Shown here: positions 21,860-35,005 of the stretch, piece by piece | Layout of the letters: each line of letters begins with the position of its first letter | How positions within the stretch are numbered: the first letter of the stretch is position 1 | Assembly: GCA_037126765.1 (NCBI GenBank) | Contig: JBBCBC010000022.1 | Coordinates: forward strand, 21,543,758 to 21,607,757 | Direction: 5' to 3' | DNA from: Stenogyne calaminthoides | Lineage: Eukaryota > Streptophyta > Magnoliopsida > Lamiales > Lamiaceae | Length of the DNA stretch: 64,000 bases | The notes under the pieces: generated by a model | Seen by the model: the letters and a program-made list of their open reading frames with translations, nothing else | What the model was told of the DNA's origin: nothing | Database searches by the model: none | Made by a program: the position numbers and the translations under genes

Positions 21860-22269
21860 ATTTCCCCCTTTTTTGATGATGCCAGAACCATCTTGTTACA
21901 TTTAAGAAAACTGAAACCTGAAACCTAACCTATACTCAGGTTTCAGTTTGTCTATTACAATCCAAAATGGTAATTCTCCCAACAATTCAAAACATAAGGC
22001 ATATCAAACATAAAAGACATGTAAAAAGATAATGAGATATTATCTTTGAGAATAAAGATAAAATTTTCATTGATGTAAGATAAGAGTTACAAATTACAAT
22101 GAAAATCAAAAACAAAAACAGAAGTACAAAATCTTCAGTCTTCTTCAACTTCATCCTCTGGCACTTCCAAGTTGAACATCCCATAGTATCTCTTCTTCAG
22201 TTTATCCCTTGCTTTGATGATATCAGGGTTGTTTCCTGTTAGGCCTAGCTGGATGGCATACTGAGCTAT
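21860..22269 (-). pseudogene. 3' end of the internal region of E (tail of the extra ORF)
   Basis: The minus-strand translation near 22270-22135 reads YAIQLGLTGNNPDIIKA, then KKRYYGMFNLEVPEDEVEED and a stop. The same tail, with changes, is present in element D near 24840-24970. It is the C-terminus of the ORF that lies between RNase H and the 3' LTR in this lineage. Function unknown. Confidence 0.7.
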
Positions 22270-24398
22270 TGTTGGTCCCGGTGTAAACGAGTCTTACATG
22301 TGTATGGGGGGGGAATACACGTGTTCAGTGATTTTAAAACTTTTTCATCGAGGTCACTTGGGTCGATAATCACGAAGATTAGGTTTCGAGAAGCACAGAC
22401 GCTCTGAGTCAAAGTTCATCGAGACAAGTGATTACGAAGCCGCTTTCGAATACCTCGAGATAATCCTGGCCGAATCACGAGTGTCGAGAGATCGAGTTGC
22501 TTGGATGAGATAACTGAAGCTATGAATCCTCGGAAGAGAGTTCGATTTGATAACTATCTCTGTTCTAGCTACTCGATCGTATGGAATGGTTGGCCCTTAG
22601 ATTATACTCGTTTTAAGCTTTCTTTGAAAAACCTTCCCTTTATGAAATAGTGATTAGGCTGTGATTCACTTATGCAACTTGATTGGATTGATTCTAACCG
22701 AATATCGATTGAAAAGTATGCTTTCAAAATCAAGTCAATACAACGATTAAGCGCTGGATAAGGAAAGCAATAAAGAACACAGCGAGTTATAGTGGTTCGG
22801 AGACTCAAGCTCCTACATCCACTCTCTCGACTCTTGAGAGAAATTCACTATCAACTTCGAGCTTTACGACTACCTCGTAGTTTACTTACTCAACTTCGTA
22901 CGAGTTTTTCGACTACTCCGTAGTTTACTTACTCAACCCGACCTTGAGTTTTTCGACTACCTCCATAGTTTACTTACTCAATCACACACAAGCTTTCGGA
23001 CTACCCTCGTAGCTTACTAACTTCTCCTCTAGAGTTTTTCGACTACTCGCGTAGTTTACTAACTCTTTACAACCCTACTCACCAACAAACACACACTCCA
23101 ACTACCTTCTCAAGGGTTTGGGGTTTCTTGGTTAGTTTCAACTAGGATGAGATATCCTTTACAATGAAGCACAATGCAAAGGGTTAGGATATCTCGACTA
23201 AGCTTTGGATAAATCTTATCAAGCTAGGCTTAGTAAAGTGAGCTCTCTTCAATATAGAAGCACTTGGGAAATTCAAGGTATTTTGAAAGTGCTTTAACTA
23301 TTGCAAGAATAAGTTTGAGCTCTTGAGTTGCGTATAAATTTCCGTAACCTTACAAAGTAGAGGGTCACCAAGTATTTATAGGCATACACCAAGGTCACTC
23401 TTTGAAAACTATCCGTTGGAGAGATAGCCCCGTGAGTTCCCTCTTATGGTGTGTCGAGAAACTTGGCTATATTTAGGGTTTGAAACTCCCTAACATGTTT
23501 TAGGCAATAGCCTTTCATGTAGCCAGTCTTCACTTTTTTGCGATCTGGAACTTTTCATTACATCGACATCTTTTTATGACTTTGTCATTGTCTTTAATGT
23601 CGGTATGGTACAATGTCGTCTTCCTCTTTTTGACTTTTGTCTTGATTAAAGGTAGACACCTTCAGCGGCTCTTTTGGTTTACAAACTACGAGTTTGATAT
23701 AACCTTAACAACAACGACTTAGTTCCTTTTATACGCATTTGAATGTCTTGGCAATATCTAACTTTCTAAGGCATCGCGTTTCTCTCGATATTGCATCCTT
23801 GAGATAGATATATTGATTGCCTCGGAACATTGAGGTTCATCTTGAGCATTGATACATTCTTGAGTCTTGATGAATTCTTGTGCTTTTGATATTCTTGATC
23901 TTGATTTCTCGGTCTTGATCTTGCGTCTTGAGTCTTCTGCGTCTTGAGGTCTTACGAGTCTTGAGGTCTTGAGTCTTGGTCTTACGAGTCTTGAGTCTTG
24001 TGGTCTTGAGTCTTGATTTATCTTGGCCCGATATCTTTGAGTCTTCATCTTTGAGTCTTGAGTTCTCGATTTCATCTTGAGTCTTGATATCTCGATTTTC
24101 ATCTTTGAGTCTTGAGTCTCGATTTCTCTTTGAGTCTTTAGATTCTCGATTTCATCTTTGAGTCTTGAGACTTGATTTCATCTTTGAAACTTGATTTCTT
24201 GAAAACATCTTGAGTTCTTGAGTCTTGAACCTATCACGAACTATATCTGCTGACTATACATTTTGCGAGATAACATCCTGAAATACTAAAAACTGAATCG
24301 ACTCAATTATCAAGATCATTACGAACATGTCATACTTTCGGGGTTTTGGGATCTTAATCAAAATCATATAATCTTTTATTAAATTCATCTCCCAACAA
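22270..24398 (-). repeat. 3' LTR of element D
   Basis: Same family as E's LTRs. Polypurine tract (minus strand CAAAAGGGGGGAAAT) at 24399-24413. The two D LTRs differ mostly by small indels at former CTGA/TCAG sites. Confidence 0.9.
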
Positions 24399-24839
24399 TT
24401 TCCCCCCTTTTGATGATGCCAAAACCTATCTTGTTACAAATACATAACCTATACTCGGGTTTTGATTTATCCTATCACAAGATTGGTTGTCTCTCAACAA
24501 TTTAAAAACAGAGAATCTCTCAATACTTTCGAGAGAGTTTTTCCAACACTAAAGACATTGGGTAATTTCTTGAAGAATGAATCTCTTTAAGTAGTTCATT
24601 ACTAAATACTTAAACAATTTTCCCATATCATCATTCAGGTTAGTTTAGAGACATACAATCAAAGATATCAAAATAAAAGACATGTAAATAAGATAATAAG
24701 GTATTATCTTTTGAGCATAATGATAAATCTTCATTGATGATAAGTATACCATTCTGATTACAATGAGATTTTTATCAACAAAATCAAAAAGACAAAATTT
24801 AAAGATTACGAGAATCTTACGAGTTCTCGATCTTGATTC

Positions 24840-27800
24840 GGCTCTTGATTTGCTTCATTTTCGACTTCATCATTTGGCACCTCCGGGTTGAACATTCCGA
24901 AAAATCTTTTCTTGACTCATTCCTCTCCTTGATGATGTCCTAGATTTGTTCCTGTTAATCCTAAAGTGACCAAAGATCTTTGAGCAATTTCTTGCGTAAT
25001 GGTTTTCTCATTTACCAAGCCATTACCAAGTCTTGGAGGAGAATAGGAATATGGACCGGGGCTACTATATCGTACTCCACCTTCATCCATAAAGGTTAAT
25101 CCGACCTTGGAGATACTTTGGATAGAAGGTTAGAAGATATTCAATGAAAGCTTCGTTACGATCCGAGGCCTTCCCTCTCCATTCCCTAAGAACATCGTAA
25201 TTGAACGAGAAGGTTCTCTTCACTTCTTCCACATGTCGTTGAGTTTAATGGGCATCCATTTATCAGCGATAGGGCCCCTTCAGCGCTTTTCGATGTTCCT
25301 TCCTCTTGCTCTTAAACTTCACGAAGTCACTCGCCCGCACGCTCTTCGATCTATCTTCTTTTCGATCACAGCGCGCCACGAGACGAAGCGGCGGCTTTCT
25401 TAGCTTGTTGTTTTTTGGAGTGTCTTGAGCATCTCGGTGTTGAAGACTTTCTTCCGAGGTTGAGAATCGATTCTTCGCATCTTCATCATCGAGAATCGAA
25501 CTTTCTCTGGATTGGCTTAGAAGCCTTAGACGCTTTAACTTACAGGTTGAACAACGCCCAAGGCTTTCCTCTTCATAGGCGATTCGACCAACTGGCTTGT
25601 TCCAACCTTAGTTCTACTTTTCGGTTTCTCTCTTGCAACCTCAAGCATGGTTTTGCTCGAAACTTCGAGTGTAGATGGGCTTCTCCACTTGGCGAATTTC
25701 AATTTATCGGTAGCTTCAACTTCTTTTTAAGGTTTTGGCTAGATTGTACATTTTGACCTCTTTCGAGCCTTCTTCTCCAAAGTATGTGCCATGAACTTAC
25801 GAGGTCTTCACCTTCCTTTTCCCCTTCACGCACCGTAATTTGGAAGAAGTCTGGAGAGAGCTGTGTCCATGTGATATTGCTCTTTGCTCACCTGGCCGGA
25901 TCTCTCTCGCTAACCGATCTTGCTCATCTTCCATTTTTCCGATGTGGTTCTTAGCCCGCGAAAGTTCTTGAGATAAGTGGGCAACCGGCGGAGAGTGCAT
26001 CTTTAAGCATCTCTGTCATCTTGGTCATGAAGCACCGAGCTCATTTCCTCAACAATGATTTGATCGATTACCTCATTTTTTCTCTGCCGGTTTCACCTCT
26101 AGAAATTGATTCGATTCACGGTGCTTTGTTTCATTTCAAAGACTTAACTCTGCGTTGACTCCTCCGACTTTTCATTTAAACTTTTTCTTCCATGGAGGTC
26201 ATCGAGTGGTCGAGTGTTTTGTATCTGCACCGATTAGAAGAATGGCTAAGACCTTCCATTATCCGAGCTTGATTGACCAATGTTTCTTCCATCCGAGCAA
26301 TTTTCATCGCCATTGGCTCAATCTTCTCAAGTTTCTCCATTACGGGAGTGAGATCAATCTCGGGAACATACGCACCTTCTGTCTTTGTTTGATCATCTGA
26401 GCTTGACTTCATCTGAGCTCTAGTCTCAATTGAGCCTCGGTCTGTTTATCGGACAATTGAGAATTAAAGATAGTACTTTCAATTAACTTTGGCATAATTG
26501 TTAATAGTGCCAAAAGGTACTGAAGAGTGCTAACCGATCGAGTTGATCAACAACGAAGTCTCTTTTTCCATTTGAGGCCCGATCCTCGGCATCTCCTGTT
26601 GGTCCCAATCTCCATCTTTGGATTTGTCTCCATTTGCTCGGGGCACCAACCCGGTTGTTTTCTTCTCGGCTAGCTTCCTCTGAACTAGCTCATCAAAATC
26701 GAATTTTTTCATCTGAGCTTTGTCTTGAACCACTGAGAAGTCGGTCGGAAAGGCATCTCCTCATTCCACCGGTCTTCCCCTCACGAATGCGGCAATATCA
26801 AGCATCTCGGGAAGAGTCGATTGAGGATATACTTTGTCGTCCTTCTGAAGAAAACATCTTGCAGATCGGGGTATGAAATTTGAGCTCGGGGTAGCGATCA
26901 AGGATGAACCGTTCCCCTGCTCGTCCATTCGCCTTCTTTAGCCTCGCCCTTCTTCCATCTCGGGCTCTCGGTTCGATGAAGCCGCTAAGGGATCAGCGAT
27001 AGATCACTCTGGAGCTCATCAAGAATATTTTGCTCACGAGCCTCGGTAGTGTGTCGAAGTTTGTGCATTCAGGTCCTCGGTTTGCATCCGAGTGGGTTAC
27101 GAGGGCTGGTGGCATATCCTCGTTTTAGTGCGAGTTGGCTCGTCGATCGAGCACGCACATCTTCAGATTGACTCTGGTGGCTCTTCATGCGAGCTGCACA
27201 TCCCGAGTTAGGCATCTCGAGGTCTGAGCTCCTTTAAAAATTTCTTGAAATTTTATCTGGGTGAGTGATGTCTCGAGCACCTCGAGAGAAGACACGCTCC
27301 TCGATCGATCTGTGTCCTAGAGATAACTGAGCCAACACTTGTAATGGCGAACTCGAAAGCGGTTTTGCCCTCGGGTTGTATCTCCTCGAGAATCTTTGCT
27401 ACCGCCGTCGGTGAGAACCACCAATCTTTTGCACTTTGGAGCAAGATGCTTCGCTTCATCGGTTTTGCTCCTTGCTCCATTTTTGCCTCCATGAGAACCT
27501 TCCCCTGGTTTTGTTGGGTCTCTTTCTCGGCTGACCCGCGGAAGGTGATTCTACCTTCTTTTCTCTTTTCCCTCGAATGGCTCCTTCTTCACAAAGAATG
27601 GGCTTGAAGAGAATTTTGGTTTTAGGGAATGGGGTTGAATTGGCGAAGATATCCTCCTCCTCTCGCACATCTCCAAAATATAAGCAATTTTGGTGGCATG
27701 GTGGATCTTGCCTTTCATCGTGATTGTCCCATTGACCCTTTTTATGACCTTGGCTTGCTCGTCACCATCTGAATTAAAATTTCAGCCGGTTGAAGTCGGT

Positions 27801-28370
27801 GGTAGGAGATGCCTCGTCGCCCGCCATCAATCTTAGCCGGGGTACTAATGCGCTCAAAACTCCCCTTGAAGACTCATGATGCACTTGCTCACAATATCCA
27901 TCAACACACGATATTGTGGCTTTAGATGCCTCTTATGCAATGTCGCCTCAAATTTACTTGAGATTCTCGGCAATCCTATCTAGGTACTCCTGCTCTCTGC
28001 CGACATATACATCGCGGGATCCTCTCCTCTATCCGCGAGCTCAAAAACATCATTCAATTTTTTTTTGATTTATGCACAAATCCTCTCAAAATCGGGCGTA
28101 TTTTTGTGAATGCTCTAAATGTGATGTGGTAATCGAAGAATGCATACCATCTTCTTCATCTATTCTCAAATTCGAGATGAATTGATTACCTTTTTTTTGC
28201 GAACTCTGGTATGGTAAAACTTGCGACTAGATGGGTGATTTTTAGCTAGTCGAATCATATCACGAGAGCCTCCTCTTTTGGCTTTGAGTTGGTTGTGCTT
28301 TCAAGTGAGACAATGAAATCGTACCACGGCTTGTTGGTTATGGCTAATTTCTCGAACAAGGTTGGGGCCA
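24840..28370 (-). pseudogene. Extra ORF downstream of RNase H in element D (broken)
   Basis: On the minus strand a methionine near 28368 starts MAPTLFEKLAITNKPWYDF, then IVSLESTTNSKPKEEALVI, followed by recurrent frame changes. Later open pieces include 27668-27456 (EEEDIFANSTPFPKTKILFK) and 26412-26176 (VMEKLEKIEPMAMKIARMEE, coiled-coil-like). The tail near 24900 matches element E. The position between RNase H and the 3' LTR is that of the additional ORF of SIRE-type elements. I do not recognise a domain and assign no activity. Confidence 0.6.
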
Positions 28371-29049
28371 TTTTAGAGATTGATTTAAGAATTTGAAGTT
28401 TTAGGGATTGGAGATTTACGGGCAAAGGATTTTTAATTGCGAGGAGGATTTTTGGGAGCGAAGGGTTTGATAAAATTTTGGCTTGAATGGCTTAAAGGGG
28501 TATATATAACCGAGATCATGGAGAATCGTGTTGGTTAGGTGAAAAGCAATGGTTGAGATTATTCTCGATTAATCGAATTATCTGAACCGACGATCTCTAA
28601 AAAGTAAGCCGCCAAAATATCCTCATTGGTCAATAATGTGGCAGAGCATTAAATGACTATTGACCTTCTTCGGAATTTAAAACGATCCCGCTCAAAAAAC
28701 ATTCCTCAGGTGTTTTATATTTATTGCGAATGATTACTGAGTTTTACTTGAGCAATAAATGAGTCGCATGAGTCTTTACTTCTTCGGACTAATTTCCTCT
28801 ATCGGTTTCTTCGAGTCTTGTCCTTGATAAAATGTCGATTATAATCTTGAAAGTCTTGAATGGGTTCAACATCTCTCTTTGAAATCTTGACCTTGATAAA
28901 TCTGAGTTTCACCGAGACTCGATTCAATATTTCCATTTTATCACGAGTTTCTCAATTAGAATTTCGAGAAAGCTTCATGCATCCGAAAATCTTCAATTTT
29001 TTGATTTACTCTATACACTGGTTCTAACATCCCTAATTCAATTTGAAAG

Positions 29050-30440
29050 TTCTGAAATCTTGATTGACCCAAAGGTTTAGTCAAGATATCGGCTCTTTGC
29101 CCTATCGATTATGAATTTTCTCCATCCTTATGTCCTTTTTCTCGACATGATCTACGATGAAGTGATGTCGATATCCACATGCTTGCATCGGTGTGCAATA
29201 CCGGATTTTGTGAAATAGCAATGGCACTATTGTTGTCACAAAATATTGGTACTTCATTAGCTTCAACTTTATAATCCCTTAATTGTTATGCGAGGCAAAG
29301 AATCGAACCGGTGAGCTTCCTGCGACCATGTATTAAACCTTGATAATCTTGGTTGCCTTTCTCTCGAGGTCTATTTCTTTGAAAACCAAGATATCGGCTT
29401 GCTTCCTAGAAATTGACAAGTTCTGTTGTGGACTTCTGTCAATTCTACAACCTCGTAGTCGACATCATCGAGTAACCGGTTAATTCAAGGTTATCATCAA
29501 TTTGGATACCATAATCCCTCTATTCTTTGTGCCCTTAAGATATCTTAGTATCTTTTTGGCGACCTCCATGTGACTAGTCTTAGGATTAGCTTGGTATCTT
29601 GCACATATATCAACATCAAATGTTATATCGGCCTACTTCTTGTGAGATAGAGCAATGATCAATGATTCCTCTATAATCGGTATGATTCACCGATTTGCCT
29701 TACGAATCGGGATCCATCTTGTAGTTAGTATTCATAGGAATCCTAGCTGCATTGCAATTTGTACACCATATTTGCAATCGGATCTACGGTGTATTTTTGC
29801 ACGGTTGATGAATATTCCTTCCTTTGATTGTTTCACTTGAAGACCTAGAAAGAAATTCATCTCTCCCATCATTGACATCTCAAACTTGCCTTTCATCGGT
29901 GTTGAAAGCTTTTCACCTGGTGATGGTTTGGAGATCCAAAAATGATGTCATCAACATATATCTGAACTAGTAAGATCTCTTCCCCATCCTCTATCACGAG
30001 CGAGTTCTATCAGCGATCCCTTTGACAAAACCATGGTCGATGAAACCGAGAAAGAGTATCATACCATGCTCGGGTGCTTGCTTGAGACCATACAAAGCTT
30101 TTACGAGCTTTGTAAACTTGGTCATTCTGTTTTGAAGCCGGGAGGTTGTTCTACATAAACCTCTTCTTTAAGCACACCGTTAGGAAATGCACTTTTCACA
30201 TCCATTTGATAGATTGTGAACTTCATGTGGGCAGCATATGCAAGAAACAATCGATGGCTTCTAGTCTTTGCAACAGTGCAAAGGTTTCATCATAATCCAA
30301 GCCTTCTTCTTGGGAATAACCTTGTGCAACTAGCATTGCCTTGTTTCTTACAATGTTGTTGTTTTCATCTCTTTTATTCTTGAAAACCCACTTGGTTCCA
30401 ATGACATTGTGCCTTTCAGGTCTATCTACCAACTCCATAC
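29050..30440 (-). pseudogene. Copia reverse transcriptase and RNase H of element D
   Basis: 30438-30223 reads [22 protein letters not shown] then [19 protein letters not shown], the RT fingers. Near 29970-29925 QIYVDDIIFGS is the copia RT catalytic YVDD box and is intact. Near 29480-29060 fragments of RNase H appear (LTGY, CDNNSAIAIS-like and HRCKHVDI..H). Frames change often. Together these would copy element RNA into DNA in the family. Confidence 0.9.
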
Positions 30441-31199
30441 TTCATTCCTTGAGAATTGATTAAATTTGATCTTGCATATGATAATCGATAAGAATCTTGT
30501 AGAGCTTCACCAATCTCTCGTGAGTTCTTTCTGCGAAAGGAAGCGGCGAGAATAGTGCACTCTCACCATGGAACCTTCTTGTCTTAACACCTTGGTTAGA
30601 TCACCCACAATCGACTTGTAGGATGACTATCTAACCATTTCCTTCTTGATGTTCCCCCTTCAATAATATCCTCAACATTTGAGATGTTAGGTTCGATTAA
30701 ATCAACAAACTCGGGGAACAACGGAAAGGAGAAAGGAATCATCTTCCTCGGGGAAATTCTATGAGAACATTATGATAGGAGACATTTGTTCCCCTTTGGT
30801 TGATAGATTAGAGAAATTGCCTCATTTGTGACCACATCTTCATTGGCATCACACACAGAAGTCAGGCGGTGTCTGTTCGGATTGGTCACCTTTGGAGTGT
30901 TGGTTTTTCACGAGGCTCACCATCACGAGTTCCATTACGAACTTCCTTATCACGAAGTCTGAGTCACTCTAATCATAGAATGTGGTGACTTCTTCTTTTC
31001 GAGTTCGGTGGATGATTTATCTTTCTATTTAGGGGCTTAATCTGGTGATCCTCTTAGTCGGTTCATCGTATCATGTTCTGTTTTTTACGAACACAAATAG
31101 ATTCATCAAAAAACAACATGAGGTGTTTCCTCCACAATAAGAGTCCTACTGGTTGTAAAACTCTGAAAGCTTTCTTGACTTGAGAATATCCTAAGAATA

Positions 31200-32160
31200 T
31201 TCCTTCATCGAACTTTACTATCAAAAGTTTTCAAGCATGATCTTTACCATTATTGTGTATGAAACACTTGCAACCAAACACACGAAAAGAAAAAACAAAG
31301 GCTTCCTTTCATTCCAAAGCTCATAGGGTGTTTTGCCTTGACTCTTGGTCAACATGGATGCGATTACGAGAGTAGCATGCGGTGTGACAAACTTCAAACC
31401 CAAAATCTTTTAGGAATGTAAACTTCAACTATCATAGTCCTTGCGAACTTCTTTCGGAGTCTGTTCCTCCTTTTCAAAGAACACCATTCTGTTGAGGGGT
31501 CCTTGCGGTGATGTTTCATGTGAAATTCCATTCTCTCGCTTGAACATCCTTTGATTTATGATCGATTTTGACGGATCTCGATTTTCTCAGATTTTTTCTT
31601 GAGCCTTTTCGGTAACTCTGGCGACTTTATTCGAGTCTCTTTCTTCTTGAGTAAGAATATGACCCAAAGTATATCTCGAGTAGTCATCAACTACTACCAA
31701 TGTGTATTTTACGCCATTAGTGCTACGGGTGTTATAGGACCAAAAGATCCATATGTAATAATGAAGTATTCTTTTCGGTAGAAACCTCAACTTTACTTTT
31801 TAAATGATGCTCTTTATCTCATTTTTCCTTTTCGCACGCATCACAAATGTGTTCCTTCTTGAACACTTCGTTAGGCAACCCTCTCACAAGAGCTAATCTT
31901 GCAAGCTTGTTGGGGTTTTGAAATTTAGGTGATTCATTCTTTTATGCCATAACCATTTTGGTATCTATGGAACTTTTAGCAACTAAACATGTATCTTTAG
32001 GGAGCGAGAACTCCAATCGACAAGATACACATTCCCTTTTCTTGTACCCGGTCGGTAAAACTTTACGTGATGTATCATCTTTTACAAAACATAAGTTTTT
32101 AGAGAACTCAACATTGAAACCCTTATCTTGAACTTTGAAAATTGGTTAATTGAAAGCAAA
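31200..32160 (-). pseudogene. Copia integrase region of element D
   Basis: 31790-31587 contains KYTLVVVDDYSRYTLGHIL, the integrase core start (Asp of VDDYSR). 31403-31221 contains KTPYELWNERKP and a GCKCFI-like segment close by, the end of the core. Upstream fragments near 32100-31830 correspond to the pre-integrase zinc region. Broken in several frames. Confidence 0.85.
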
Positions 32161-33259
32161 TTATGCTTCAATCGAGATACATATGAAACACCATGGATAT
32201 GGTCGAGTCGATTTCCAAAGTTCCATATCCTTGATCAATCCTTGGAATTATCTCCAAAAAGTGATCTGTGGGCCTCTTTGTTCAACATAGTCCTTTGAGT
32301 GTCTTCTTGTATCTGTCATATGTCTTGAACATCCTTTGTCAAGATACCAAATGTCGGGAGCTTTTTCATCTCTGCTTCATCGAGTGCCATGTGATCATTA
32401 GTCGGTTTAGTGCCCTGGTTTTCCTCGAAAAAGCAGATCAATTCTTAGGTACCCAATTTGTGTAGGGTCCTACAAGGTTAGATGTACCTTTCGGAATCAA
32501 AATGCGACAACTCTAATCACTTTAGAGTGGCTAATTTGTCTTCCATAAACATCAACATACACATCTACTACTCTGGGTGCCTTAGCAACTTTACGTGTAT
32601 GTGTGCTAGCTTTAGCATGAACATGGGCTTTTGAATTCTTCTTTGGTTCGGGCCTTTTGTTCGGATGCTTGGGCTTTTGTCTTGTTGGTCTAAATCTTTG
32701 TTGACTCGAGTTAGGATAACCTTTACCTTTAGGCAAGTGAGCGTTCGGGTTATGCATCTTTAAAATCTGGTCTTTCGATTATCTTTTGAGGACTTGGTCT
32801 CTTGATTGAGAATGTCTCTTTGAGTGTTTCTCATCGAGGATTCCTCGATGGTTCGATGTGGAGCCTTTCAGATTTGCATTCTTAGCTTTGAGGCTTTGAA
32901 GTACTTACTGAAACTTTCCAACTTCTTTGCTCGGGTTTTCTAGCCTTCACTTTTTTTGAGGTTTGGGCTTTTCTAACTAACACGATCATTGAGTTTTTTT
33001 GAAACCATATGTCCTTTTCCCTTGTCTACAACCTTGGGCATTACTTGACTTGAAGAGTAGGTGCCACTAGTTTTACAAAGATAGTCTTCTTGCTACATGA
33101 TGCAAACATTGAGATGACCTTGTGAGGTCCCCCTGGAGGTGTATCCCAATCCGGTTTTTATAGTGGCAGATCTCTTGGTAACTCTCAATTTCATCTATCA
33201 CTTTAGATGCTTTATTCAATAGAGTTAACTTCTTACATGCACTATCCTCCGCGATTCTG

Positions 33260-34880
33260 TAGAGTTTTATGCTTCTCGAGAGAGGTCATTGAACTTCGAT
33301 TCGATTATTTGAATCTCTTTAGTGGATTTCTCTAGCTTTTCGATTAGGGACATGATCAACTTCTCTTTTCTCGAGAGTTGTACTTCGAGAACATCCGATT
33401 CATCGATAGTTCCCATTAATTGAGAAGTGATCTCGGTTTTGCTAGAGTCTTTCCATTTTAGATTTTGAAAGATTGATTCCTTATTACGCTCTTGAGTTTT
33501 ATTTAGCGATCCTTGCAAAAGCGGCATAGTCCTTCTTTTGATTCTCAAAAAGAATCCATCAAGGTCAAAATAGTTTTTTTCGATTGGAACTTGAAAACTC
33601 TTGTGCTAGTGTAGGAGCAACAAAAGAGCGAGAAGAGTTTACCTCCTCAATGGCCATCATCATAACGGATGTCATCACTTTCCTTTGTCGAGAATATCTC
33701 ATCTGAAGAGCTAGATCCTCCTCGAGTGTTCTTCTTACGCAACCATGGCCTTTTTGCTTGAGAACTTACGGTCTCTTTTAGCTTGTCTTTCTCTTCTCTC
33801 CTTAGCACTCAACTCTGGACAATCATCTTTGGAAGTGACCTTTCTTACGGCAATTATAGCATCTGTTGGCATCATCATCGATCATTTTCTTCTTTGGACT
33901 TGGAGTCCTTTTTGCGGATGAAGATCCTTGACTTTCGTGTCCTTCTTCTTCTCGGTTGATCTGTCCTCGGGTTTCTTCGGAGCTCAATTTTTGTACTGTG
34001 GTTTTCTGTAATAGCTTTTGTATTTTCCAAATCTACTATTAAGTCTGTCAAAACCTCCTTGCCATCGATCTCTAGCTTTTCCTCAAGCTCATCGGATGTT
34101 TGGCATGGGGTTCTCGAGACTCTTTAGTTTTCTGAGGTTTTATCTTTGGCTTTTAAAGCCACATTAACTTTCGATGAAGAATCATCTTTCTTTATCGACC
34201 TTTTTTGAATTTCTTATCAATTACAAATTCATAGGCTTTCATTTCGAAGAAAGACTTGTTGGTATGGCATTGAACTAATGTTCTTGGTGTTTTCAATCAC
34301 CCCTTTGCATGAATATCCCATTTCTTAGAAAGACCTCTAAGAATTTTCAATGCCACTTCTCTTTGTGGATATTTCTTTCCAAGTGCGTTTAGATCATTCA
34401 TGATCTTTAGTGAATCGACTTCCAATTTGTCTATTGATTCACCATCATCCATTTCAAACCCATCAAACTTTCCAATTGCCCTTTGAAAGTTTGTTTTCTT
34501 TTATATGATGCGTGCCTACTTATTCGACATAATAAATTAGTGTATCCCATATCTCTTTAGCGGTATTACGTTGAGAGATCATTACCATCACACCATCATC
34601 AATTGTCTTTGTATAGTGTGTCTTTTTGCAATGTAGTCTAGATTGATTAACTTTCTCTCCTCGGGGAGTTAGTTGGTCATCGGACTTAGGAAATTCTGCT
34701 CTAGGTTCAATTCTCTCCTCTTCGTAATTGCAGGATTCACCACGATGAAATTTGAATGGTCCTTGAGAAACCACTCTCCACATCGCTCATGTTTGGAATC
34801 TGAGATGAGCTGCATTCTCGATCTCCATAGATCATAGTTCTCTCTGTCGAGAACATGGGAAGTTTTTAGAAGACATTTTT
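33260..34880 (-). pseudogene. Gag of element D
   Basis: 34783-34520 reads MWRVVSQGPFKF, FPKSDDQLTP, TIDDGVMVMIS and AKEIWDTL, the gag block seen in E and C. A CYNC..GHF zinc knuckle is readable near 33815-33880. 33548-33267 is the coiled-coil part (ITSQLMGTIDESDVLEVQL). Compared with C, several indels disrupt the frame. Confidence 0.85.
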
Positions 34881-34991
34881 ACGATCTTTTGAAAAAAAAA
34901 AATTTTGACAAACAAGATCGATTCGGATAGACCACAAGTATTTTTGAAAATAAAACTTTGGTCAACACAGTAGTGGTCAAGTTGAACCCCG

Positions 34992-35005
34992 CTCTCGATA
35001 CCACT
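34992..35005 (-). other. Primer-binding site of element D, altered
   Basis: Minus strand reads AAGTGGTATCGAGAG, where E has AAGTGGTATCAGAGC. The site must pair with the 3' end of initiator tRNA-Met, yet the CAG in it has become CGAG. Confidence 0.75.

Noticed and set aside
21274..24102. Lys/Ser/Arg-rich repetitive ORFs (21274-21576, 23758-24102, 40877-41116)
   Set aside because: Translations of the GAGTCTTGA arrays in LTRs, not proteins.
27253..27668. Apparent plus-strand ORF 27344-27607
   Set aside because: Lies opposite the extra ORF of element D, in sequence suspected of base-calling errors.
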